NCBI RefSeq assembly: GCF_050624435.1
Contig: NC_134530.1
Span: 145,802,721 to 145,866,720 of the forward strand
Reading direction: 5' to 3'
DNA from: Tenrec ecaudatus
Lineage: Eukaryota; Chordata; Mammalia; Afrosoricida; Tenrecidae
Length of the DNA: 64,000 bases
Of the stretch, positions 1-11,400 are shown piece after piece. The translations under genes were made by a program, and so were the position numbers. Numbering within the stretch: the stretch's first letter is position 1; the number at the start of each line of letters is the position of its first letter. The notes beneath the pieces were generated by a model. The model was not told the origin of the DNA. It did not search any database and saw only the letters and a program-made list of their open reading frames with translations.

Positions 1-76
1 CAGAGTAGTGTTTCGTTATTGTATGCATGGGGGTAGCATGGGTCAGAGCCAACTCGATAGTTAACAACAACATCAT
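1..76 (+). mobile_element. AfroSINE/RTE 3' end fragment
   Basis: The block 'gggtcagagccaactcgat' followed by an AAC-rich tail is the RTE-derived 3' end shared by afrotherian SINEs and RTE LINEs. Only the tail lies in the window. Confidence 0.5.
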
Positions 77-727
77 CCCTAGTAAGCCCCATACATGTTA
101 ATATGGGTTGTGAAGTACGTGTGGCCATCACAATGAATCCTTGAACCCAGCAGAGGGGTAGAGCGCTTTGGGACGGAGAGCTGGCGTGGGTAGGAGCTGG
201 TGAAAAGACTGGAAAGAGAAGGTGTGACTTATCTCTGCTTCGTAGGAATCAGCTTTGGGCTGCTGATGCTGATGGTGATTCTTTCCTCTTGTGACTTTTG
301 AGAAAGTTACATGCCCTTATGTCATATTTGTACTATCAAAATATAGGAAGACAAGGCCCTTTGTTATTAATTCCACTGTTTGAGATTTGTCCTAGAGAGA
401 AACTCATACAAAGATTAGATACTTCTGATGACATTCATTTTAGCATTGCTTTAAATAATACGGACACAAAAACATCTATAAAATTAAGCCAAATAGTTAC
501 CAGTAGGAGAAAATTAAGTGATATCACCTCACTATAAAATATATTGAAGCCTGTAGAGAGAATGAAATAGATCAGTGTCAATTTGCAAGAATACCTAAGG
601 TATACTAAAAAGGGTGGAAAGTATAGAAAATGAATGCATTTATTTATCCACAAAAAGGATTTTCTATTTATACAGAAAATGCGTTTCTTAAAGGGTGAGT
701 AAGTACAACAAGAATGTCAAACTATCA

Positions 728-928
728 TATGGCACAGTGGTTATGTGTTGGGCTGCTAACTGCATGGTCGGCACTTTGAAATCACCACAGGACAAAGATG
801 AAGTTTTCGTTCTTGTGAAGAGTTAACAGCCTCTTTATCCTCTAGGTTCCTAGAGAAACCTATAGGGGTAGTTCTACCTTGTCCTGTAAGGTCCTATGAG
901 TTGACATCGAATCGATGGTGGTGAGTCG
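728..928 (+). mobile_element. AfroSINE
   Basis: It has the tRNA-like head ('ggcacagtggttatgtg...gctgctaactgca') and the RTE-type tail with 'ttgtcctgtaaggtcctatg'. It lies in the upstream flank of CHI3L2, about 1.5 kb from the promoter, and is strongly diverged. Confidence 0.8.
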
Positions 929-2390
929 TAATCAAGAACGCAGTTTTATTTTTCTTTGATTGTCCCTTTAATTCTACCCTTCAATGAGGATGGTTCTATC
1001 TTGTCCTTGAATTTTCTACTGGCTTGTAGGTGACAAAAGTTCTGCCGTCACAGAAACCAGTCCCAGGTAACAGCCACGGTGATCCAACCAGACCTAGATA
1101 AAAACCAAGGCTTCCCATGCTTGATTGTGTTTTAAGTTGGGTCTCCTTCCCCAGCCACGTCAACTATTGGCTGCTATTTGCAGTCTGCCTTCTTCCTTTT
1201 CCTTGACCTCAGCTTGCCCTTCTTGCTATTATGACTTCATACCACTTTAATCAAAGTTAGTACAGGAGAGGGGTAAAGGGATTATCATAAAGCAAGCATG
1301 ATATCTTCATGCTTGCTTGACTTGGCAGATATTTAAGACGGGTTTTCTCCCATGTGTCTTCTTAGAATCACCCCTCACCCACGTGCACACTGAAAGGAAT
1401 CAACAGCGATACATCTTCCTCCAACCCCTGCTCCCCCATAAGCCCCTGCTTTTCTGGCCTGCCACTCTCAACAGCAAACTTTCTCTTCTAAGGACACCTC
1501 ACTCTTCCTTGGGCAGAATTGAAAAGAGACCCAGGTCAATGTTCCCTCTCAAGTGACGTACACCTGGGATACAGGCAACAGTGTGCTAAAGGCTTGAGAG
1601 AAGGTTCCTTAGCTAGCCAGCACATAGAAAAAGAACCACGCACATTCCTGCGCACACCTGGGCAGCTCACTAGATTGAGAGATTGGAGAGTGAAAGGCAA
1701 GACCGGACCGTGCAGGGCCTTCAGAATTTGAATGTTTGAATCTGGAGTACAATCCAATTCTAACAAGTTAAGGAGAGTCCTTAATAAACATTCATTGAGG
1801 AGCTGTCCCCCTTCTCCTCTCATTTTACCTTGTTCTCATACTTAATTGTGCAATCGGCTTGGGGAGAGAGATACACAGGTGCGCACCAATCCATTGGAAT
1901 CCGGTGTGGTAGATGTTGCAATGACGCCCTGAAAGAAGTCGCCAAGAGTAGAGAGCCACCATCCCGGCGTCCTGGAGAAACCCGCCAGGCTATCCAGAGA
2001 AGGTGATGCAAAGAGGCCTTAGATTAAGGACAGCTGCTGGAAGGATAGATCATCTGGGGTGATAAGACCTTCTAATAACCGAGAATAAACTGGTTAGGGA
2101 TGACGCCTAGGGAGCTGAGAGGCAGGCCACAGGTGTTTGATGATGGGACAAGGAGTCAAAACCACAAAAATCTCCTTCTTCCCTTCTCCTGGACTAGGTA
2201 GCCTCATGGTGGCTGAAAGGGCCCCCTGATAGCTGCCCCCAGAGCATCTCTGACAGGGAAGCCCTGTCATTGCTCAAGCTTGGCTTCCTTGCCAGGAAGT
2301 TGCTCAAGAAGGCTATGAACTGGGAACCACTGGAAGCTAGGTGAGTTTCTCCTTGCTTCATTCTCGTAGGACAGTCTGTCGCAACCTCAC
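929..2390. other. Upstream flank without a recognised gene
   Basis: I see no exon with plausible splice sites here on either strand. In human the neighbour on this side is DENND2D, transcribed away from CHI3L2, but I could not find its first exon. The short open frames overlap each other and show no family motif. Confidence 0.4.
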
Positions 2391-2393
2391 AGC

Positions 2394-2400
2394 ATAAAAG
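2394..2400 (+). promoter_or_regulatory. TATA-like box of CHI3L2
   Basis: The sequence ATAAAAG lies 62 bases upstream of the CHI3L2 start codon, a spacing that fits a TATA box followed by a short 5' UTR of about 30 bases. The second chitinase-family gene has a similar element (CTATAAGAAG from 38101) at the same 62-base distance from its ATG, which supports both as related core promoters. No transcript evidence is available. Confidence 0.55.
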
Positions 2401-2455
2401 GCCCAGAATCTGTGTATCCAAGAAGGAGAAGGACAGAGTTGTAAGAGCGACCATC

Positions 2456-5400
2456 ATGGACCAGAAGTCTCTCTTGGCAGGTGAGCATGGAGCTGATAAT
2501 TGGAGAGGGAGGCTTTAGGAGGGAGGGAGGGAGAAAGTAATCTTGTTCCTTTGTGGAGAAGCCCTGCTCTGTTTACCTTATCAAAAGCTACCGCGTTTGG
2601 GTGACTGTCTTTGGCACACCGTAGGATTGTTTCTATGTGGATGAGCGGGCAGCGGCGAGCAGCCTCTCTCGGGCCAGCTGGGATGAGTTCATTTTCTACA
2701 GATGATACTCTTGACCAGAAAGGACTGGCTCTCAATATTGGACGGAGGCCAAGCTCTCTTCATGTCTGAGCATTGTCTTGGGAGTCACACCCACCTGTGC
2801 TATCCTTTAGAACTTTTGGGGAGCCCCACATTTCTCATCAACCAAGGGCCTACTGCATAAAACATCTTCTCAAACTCACCCACCCCCTTTCAACTCTACC
2901 ATTGTGATCAAAGGTGTGGCTTTCAGCGTGGCTGAGATTTGGGTCAGGGAAGGGATGATGCTGTCAGAACAGAGCTAGGAGCCCTGGGGGCTTAGTGGTT
3001 AAAGAGATTGGCAGTGAACCAAAAGGTAGATGGTTTAAGCCCAGAATGATGTTCCAGTCAGCTTCAGTAAGTATTACAGCCTTGGAAACTATCGGGTAGT
3101 TCTCTGCTGTCCTATAGGGTCACCATGAATCAGAATTGACTCGATGCAATGGGATTGGTTCTGGACGAACCAGAAACGTTAACTAAGAAGAAAAAGGATG
3201 TGGTTAACAGACAAAAAGAAGCCATTTCATTGTGACCTTTTCTCTTGCACTTTGTCTTATCCCTTCGTGCCGTGAGCATGCCACTTGGTAGTGGCCAGAA
3301 CCTTTTGTGTCCCTGTTAGAGTGTTTAACCATGCGAGGAGGCAGCACTTGGGGAAGGGTCCTGGAAGCTGATTCGGTAATCAGAATTTCCCCTGATCTCT
3401 TAAGGGGTGCTTAGAGGGCTAGCTTCCTGTTACCTTGGCGCCTGCCTGAAAATAAAACAAAACGAAACAAAACACTAGTTATTCTTTAGCTGAGTCTGAC
3501 TCCTGGCAGTCTCGAGTATATTGTAGCAGAACTGTGCTCCCCGGAGTTTTCAGTGACCGATCTTTCGGAAGTAGATTGCCAGATTTGTCTTCCAATGTTC
3601 TCTGGGTGGATTTGAAACACTGATCTTTCAGTTAGTACCTGAGGACTTAACCGTCAGTGGGACCCAGAGATCCCTGCCTTTGCCTAAAACAGATGTGAAC
3701 AGCTGGAGAGATCCTTAGACCTGTTTCCTAGCCCAGTGTTCTGGGAAAAAGTCATCCGTCTCAGCAGTTCTCCCTTTTTTAACTTTCCTTTTCTCTGTTT
3801 CCAGACCCTAAAGGAGCTCTGGTGGCATCGTGGGCTAGGCATTGGGCTATTAACCCCCAGGTCTGCAGTTTGAAACCACCAGCAGCTCCATGGGGACAGG
3901 ATGAGGTTTTCTGCTTTCTTAAAGAGTTACACCCCTGGAAACCCACAGGAGCAGTTCTGCTTTGAGTCAGAATTGACAGTGGCAATATGTTTGGTTTTTG
4001 GAAAATGTCTTAATGTGAATAAGTCTGGACAAGGTCTTCAGTTATGGATGTGGGGCACAGATCAAGAAATTATGCCCCTGGGGCAAGGGTCATCCCTTTC
4101 TTTCTCTTTAGGAGGTTGGATTAGGGTTCGAAGGTTCTTACCAATCCTTCTACAAGAGGCCTTCGGTGCGAAAGAGGCTGAGCATGGCCTAAAACTCTAC
4201 CAGGACTGACCCACACATATCAATCCATCTTGCCCCATTTTGAGTTAGTTACCAATACAAAGATGACCATTCATCTCAACTGGCCTAAGACATTCTTGAC
4301 TTAAGCTATTTCCCCAGGGTAATTACTAATGATGCTCCATTTTCACTCTCCAGAGTGTCCCAATGGGCAGTAAACTATATGGTCCCCCTAACTATATACG
4401 TATACCACTCCCCACCAAACTGTTTGCATTTTGAGCACAGGTTGGTATCGAGCTGCACGTTAGCTTCCTCGATGCCTGGGACAGTACACAGACCATGTGA
4501 TTTAATACATACTTGTTGGATAAATAAATGAGTGAGTGCATGAGGTATCAGTTTGGAAAATGTATCTACTTAGGACTGAGATCCTCTAAAGCACCTAAGG
4601 TCTGGGGGTCTGTAAAGAGACCACAGACCATGGTTGGAGTTCCCAGAGGAAGTGAGGCTGCACCTTGTATGCAGGCACACCCACTTTCTCATTGCCATTG
4701 TCTAGGGCAGAAGAGCCAGGTATTACTCAATATATTTCCCTCTATTTCCATCTCCTGCAGGTATAGTGGTCTTGATGCTGCTGCTTCAGGGAGGTAAGTA
4801 GTCTATGAGTCACCCCTGCCTCTACAACTGGATCTTCCTGTTTATGATGCTTGGTTTCTATCTCTGCTTCATTCTGTTTTTCTCTAATGAGAAACCCGAT
4901 CACTCTATGACACCACTCTATTTATGTTACTAAGATTTTGCTTACTGTCACTAGTGCATGCATGATTCTAGCTATGATTTTGCTCATCTATTTCTCTCTC
5001 CCCCTATAAATACTTTTCTTAATGTTGTGTGTATGTGTATATGTGACACAGAGGTCATCTATGCTCTCTGAGCCAGTCATGCATACACATTGAATCTTAG
5101 TGCTCCGTGGTATTTAATCTTGATACTGTTACTGTCTCTCAGTCTATATTGTACTGGAGTCTGACTGCTCAAGAGTCTTCACTCGGGACTCAGGTTGAAC
5201 GGTGCTCACTTGCTATGGTTAAGCCAGCAGAGGTGACAATGACTGTCTTACAGAGAAGCTGTGGTTCTCTGGGTCTAAAGGAACAGCACCAGAATGCCTT
5301 TGATGGTTTTCACTCTACTCCAGGTTCTGCCTACAAACTGGTTTGTTACTTTACCAACTGGTCCCAGAGCCGGCAGGAACCAGGAAAGTTCACCCCAGAG

Positions 5401-8400
5401 AACATTGATCCCTTCCTGTGCTCTCACCTCATCTACTCATTCGCGGACATCAGTAACAACAAGATCACCATCAAGGACAAGAATGATGCGGTGCTTTACC
5501 AGATGATCAACAGAATTAAAACTCAGTTAGTAGAAAGTGGATGGGAGCCTCTATGGTGGATTTGGGAGGAGTTGGCTAAGTTTTACACTGGGGCATAAGA
5601 CCACCCTACTAACGACATCATTTATCCATTCATTTAAGTGTATTTCCCTGGAGATAATCCCCATTCTACCTGGTCTCATCTTCTTTTCAAGGCTCCATCC
5701 TTTTACTAAACTTAACTGATAAGAAGCCAGGCTCCATATTGTTTTCACATCAGGAACTCAAGATTTCCCTGGAAGTTAGTAATGAGTGAATGAATAAAAA
5801 TAACCAGTTCATTCTTCCAATGCAGGAATCCCAAACTGAAAATTCTCTTATCCATTGGGGGTGCTGAATTCGGTTCCAAAAGGTACGACTACAATCTCTA
5901 TTGTTTGCTCATTTTCCTGAAAAAAATCTTATATCGCTAGCTTTTCACCACTGGCATAGAGACACTGAACTAGGCAGGGATTGATTTTCCCTTGGCTGAG
6001 ATGAAAAAATTGATCTGAGTCTTATCACTGAGCTCAGGCAATTACTTGGCTTTCTGGTGTCTTCAGGGAACAAATGCCCAGCTACTAAAAGCCTGGGGAA
6101 AGCTGGGTGGGGAACAGAATTCAGTGCACTCTCAACAATTTGCCTTATGGATTCTAGGCAGATGATTTTTGTTGGGAACTGCAATTTTAAGAACTCACTT
6201 GAGGGTCTGACTTTGCACTGTAGAGGCTAATTTCTCTTTGAAAACAGGCCGTGGCCAGCAGCAGCCTTTAGCTCTTGAAGCTTTGGCTCATGACTATGTG
6301 GCTTGAAGGCCAGAGGGAGGATATGGTGTAGGAGCCAGTCAGGTCCCCTTTGCTTCAAGGGAACATAGCCATTAATAGAAGTCTTCAAGAAGTTTAGAGG
6401 GAAATAGAATTTAAACATAAAAGTAAAAAGGATGAACTCCATTTGTCAATATAAACTCCATCAAGGGCAAGGCACTTTTGTAAGTGATGATAACCATTGG
6501 TCCTTCCCTAAAGAATTTTGGGTCCTGGGAATTTAACCATGCCAATGCACACCTTTTCTGTTACCTTATTAACTGAAGAACCATTGATGTCTTTTAAAGG
6601 TTTTGTAAAGATTAGGAAACAATATAGGGCACAGTGTCCCACACTAAACCATGGCACTGCGGGGGGACAGCACTGGAGACACAGTGCGGAATAGTGCACG
6701 GTCTGGCCCCATCAGGCTCGAGCGAGGCACTGCGGGCAGGCAGCAGAGCAGCAGGGGGGGCAGAGTGATGAAACCCCGGGAATACCAAAAATAGACTGGG
6801 GGGACGGAGTGTGGCACCCCATCAGACTCGACTGAAAAACACTCATCAAGGCCAGCAAACAGACCTTGAACTATTTATAGGTTTTTCCATTTTTGTTAGT
6901 GGCTTTCTTTTTGTTATTGTTATTTTGTGTTTGTTCTTTGCTGTTGTTGTTATTGCTTTGTTGGTTTTGACTTCCTTTGTTGTTTTATTTGGCTTTGCCT
7001 GCCTTTTGCACTTATTAATGTATCTGCATGTCTATCTAGATAAGATAGGTGGGATAAATAATTCGGAAAAAGAAGGGGACCAATGGTTCCAGGGGGATAC
7101 CAGAGAAGGGGAAATGGGAGAAAGGAAGGGGGGAGAAGAAACCAACCCAGGGACAAGGGAACAACAAGTGAACTAAAATCAATGGAAAGAAGGTCATAGG
7201 ATGTCTAGTGGGGCTTAATCAAGGACAATGTAGTAGCAAGGAATTACTAAACCTGAATGAAGGTTGAACATGATGGTGGAACTAGAGTAAAGTAAAAAAG
7301 AAATAGAGGAAAGAACCAGGAGACAAAGGACATTTACAGAGGCCTACATACAGGCATGTACATATATAAATATATATATATAAAGTGGATGGGAACCTCT
7401 ATGGTGGATTTGGGAGGAGTTGGCTAAATTTTATACTGAGGCATAAGACCACTCTACTAATGACATCATTTATCCATTCATTTAAGTGTATTTCCCTGAA
7501 TATATATATATATATATGAAGAGAACTATGTACTCATAGCTATATGTTAAGAATTAAGGTTGCAGATGGACATTGGACCTCAACTCAAGTTCTCCCTTAA
7601 CACAAGAACACTGTGTTCTAATAACTTGTTTTTGATTAGTTTTAGTACTCGGTATACTCTGGTATATCATCCTTAATATAAAAATAAAGCATAGTATTTC
7701 CAATGGATCAGACTCACAGGTATAGGGGCCAGGGATTTAGTATAACTTTGAGGGTGGGAGGACAATTTAATTTACATCATGTCCTAATCATTTATCTAGT
7801 CCAACAATCTCCTATAAGCTTATGATATATCAGTTTCTAAGTATGAGACTTGTTTTTTCTCCCCATCTGTATCAAAATGAGGAAAGAGAAAGTTTAGGTA
7901 GACAAATATTGAGACAATATTGGAAAAGGAAAAATGATTTCAGGGTTTCGAGGGGTGGGGCGGGAAAAGCATTCTGTTGCCTACTCTTTTCAAAGACACC
8001 TTGTATTGTTTCTATCCAGGTTCCACCCCATGGTTGATTCTTCTACATCACATTTGGAATTTATCGACTCTGTAATTGCATTTCTAAGGAAGCATAACTT
8101 TGATGGACTGGACTTAAGCTGGATCTATCCAGATTTGAAAGACCGCACTCATTTCACTGAGCTGATTCATGTAAGCCAAACTCCACAGTGCTGGGAAAAG
8201 CTGAGGTCTTATGGGAAGACATACTCTCTGCCTTCAAGAAGACCCACCGATGAGGAGAAGCCCCTGGTCTTAGTTTAGAGCAGAGAAAAGACCCAATACC
8301 CCATGAAGCCCACTGCCATATAGTCTATTTGTACACCCAGCAAACATGTAGGACAGAGTACAACAGAACCATAGGATTTCTGAGCCTGTAAATATTTCTA

Positions 8401-11400
8401 AGAACAGGCAGTTTCATCTTTCACCCACAGAGCCAGCTGGTGGGCTTGAACTGCTGACCTTGCAGTTAGCAGTCCAATGCTTAACCCACTGTACCACCAG
8501 GACCCTCATTAAAAAATAGTGCCCCACTTATATAATGACCAAATGATATCATAACAAAACAAACAAACCCATCCACATTAATGAAGGTGGGGGGTCATAG
8601 AACAAATTTCCTGTTGCCAAGACAGCCTTATAGAAGAGGGATTTGGTTCAGAAGATACATTGGAAGAAACCCCAGTTAACTTTTCTTGGGCATCTTCACT
8701 TTCCTGGACACAGTGAGGCTGGGACAGCTTTCTGTTTCTCTCCTCCTGAGTTTTCTACCTCTACCCTCTTCAGTAGGAAATGGTCCTGGGCAGGTAGACA
8801 GATATACGGCATCCCCATCTGGGGAGAATGAGGAATGGTTGACCTCTTCCATCTATGTAGTTCAAGAAGCTTTATATTCCTTAGACAAGACTCGTAATCC
8901 TGTATTCTAGGGCCTGGTGGGACCTGACCCTTTGTTTTTCACAGGAGTTAGCAGAAGCCTTTCAGAAAGAGCTCGTGAAATCCAGACAAAAGAGGCTTCT
9001 CTTGACTGCAGGAGTGTCTGCAGGGAGGCAGATGATCGATAACAGCTATCAGATTGAGAAACTGGCAAAGTAAGTCTGTAAGATCACCTCCATCAACCCC
9101 ATCACTCACCTGGCTCAAGCAAATGATGTACTTCTATGTGTCTGAGGAGTGGGAGGAGGAGGGAGAGCCTGAAGGATACTGCCCTTAACCCACACCATCC
9201 CGCCAGGAAAGTCTTCTTCATGACCGATTTCTGTCTTCTACCAGTAATCCCGGCCTGTTGGGTATCATTGTTTTTACCTCTGCTCACCACAGCACGTCTT
9301 CTTTTGCTTTTGGAATCTTAGAGAAGTAGATTTCATCAACCTCCTGTCCTTTGATTTCCATGGGCCTTGGGAGAAGCCCCTTGTCACTGGCCACCACAGC
9401 CCTCTGAGAAAGGGGAAGCTAGACAGCAAGACGAGCGCCTACTACAATGTGGTGAGTTGCCCAGAGAAAGCACAGTGGGATGCCAGCTGTCTGGGAAAAG
9501 TCAGAGAGAGCACTGCCATGTTCCTAGGAGGTGTCCGAGAGGGTCTCAGGTGACGTTGGTGGCCACTGAGGACAAGGGAAGTGCTCTAACTAGATGCCAG
9601 GAAACCGGCGCCTGGCAAATATCAGAAGACCTGGCAATGGACATGTCCAAAGCTTTGTCTCTGACCCAGCATGCCACCCATCCAAGTCGTTCTTGAATTC
9701 TGCGTCTCCAGTCACAGGTGGTACCCTCCAGAGTGCATCCATCTCCCCCATTTAATTTGGTTTGCAGAACAACTCTGTGTGGTTAGGTGGGCAGGAAATG
9801 TGATTCCTACGCACAGGCGATGAAACAAAAGTCCAGTGGATTCAAGGACAGCTCAGAATTGCGCTTACAGATCGAAGGTTTGGGAAAACAGTTGGAAATG
9901 GAAAGTTTCAGCAAAACATTTCACCCTTGTCAATTTGTGCTGTTGTTGTTTTGTTACATGCATATAATTGCATTTTTCTACATTTGAGGGAGGAAAAAAA
10001 GTGATAATTTTTAAGTGTGTATTTTTCCCCCAGATTTCACAATTGTAGCAATAGATCTGGTTAGTCCAGAAGTGGATCTGATAATTTATAGGCTAAGTTT
10101 CCTAAAATTCCACGTGGTGAAGTCCCATCAGCCTCCCACACTCCTTCCTACTGGGGTGTCAATGCCCTGTCAAGAGGCAGATCATTATATTGTCCTTTAT
10201 AGTACGAAGGTCAAAAGTAAGCTTTCTGATCTGACCTTCTTGGGTCAAAGGTCTTTGTGAGCCCTCACAGGCTGAGTCTGGTAGTAATTCCGTGGCAACT
10301 GACACAAAAGGGAATGAAAGACATCATGATGACCTTGATTTTATCATCTCTAGGTCACTTTGCTGCTTTATTTTGTGATCCCCTGTTCCATTTTCTTTAA
10401 TAACCTAGAAAAAACTGATGTATTCTTTCAGTGTCCAAGAGCTTTAATTCATTAGAATAAAGCACCTTGGTCCTCGTGGAAAGAGCCCTGGTAATACAGT
10501 GAGGTAAGCATTGGGCTGCCAACTGCGAGGCAGATGGTTCAAACCCAGAAGGTGCTCCGTAAAAGAAAGACGAGGCAGCCAGCTCCCTAAGAATTATAGT
10601 CTAAAAGCCCAATGGAGTAGTGTTACTTTGTCCTATAGGGTCACTATGAGTTAGGATCAACTAGATGGCAGTGGATGAAATCCTATACCTACCCACACTC
10701 AACAAATCATAAGGAAAGATGGAGTCATCTCTGGGGGGCTGGGAGGAGGCTTAAGAACGGAAACTCACACGTTATGTCTAAATTGATTTTCATTTTCTAG
10801 GAATATTCTGTGGGGTACTGGATAAACAAGGGGATGCCAGCAGAGAAAGTGGTCATGGGCATCCCCACGTATGGACACACCTACACACTGGCCTCTGCAG
10901 AAACCACTGTGGGGGCCCCCGCCTCCGGGCCTGGAGCTGCTGGCCCAATCACCAAGACTACAGGTTTCCTGGCCTATTATGAGGTACTGGGAAGTTCTCT
11001 GGGCCCTCTTCTGTTTGTGTCAGGTTATTCCCGGTGGGCCAGTCGATTTGACATTACAAAGAGGGTTGTCAAAATCACTCAGTTCATTGAACTACATCCT
11101 GAGTCTAAGGAAATAAATAAACAACCCAGGGAACACTGGGAGTCAACCAACATTACTCAACCAAAAGATGCTTTGGGGATACTCTCATACCCAAAATATT
11201 AGGGACTGTAAGAACTAGGAAGGAACCCTGGTGGTATAGTGGTTATGGTTGGGATGCCATCTGCATGGTTGGGAGTTCAAAACTACCAGATGTTCTCAGG
11301 AGAAAGACTGGGATCTCTACAGTTTCAGAAATCCACAGGGGGGGGGGGGGTGGTGTCACTGTGAGTCAGCAATGACTCAATGGCAGTGAGTTTTGTTTTT

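Noticed and set aside
298..653. Open frames on both strands near the left edge
   Set aside because: They overlap on opposite strands, are under 80 codons and have no family motif, splice context or promoter.
929..2390. Possible DENND2D first exon on the - strand
   Set aside because: Expected from human gene order, but I found no matching coding sequence with a start and donor.
5107..5598. 163-codon frame covering CHI3L2 exon 3
   Set aside because: Only 5324-5525 is exon. The rest is intron read-through, since the 202-nt exon with correct phases explains the conserved part.
8925..9321. Alternative acceptors for CHI3L2 exon 7
   Set aside because: The acceptor at 9320-9321 gives a 130-nt exon that closes the phase and continues the family sequence ([13 protein letters not shown]); other AGs nearby break the frame.
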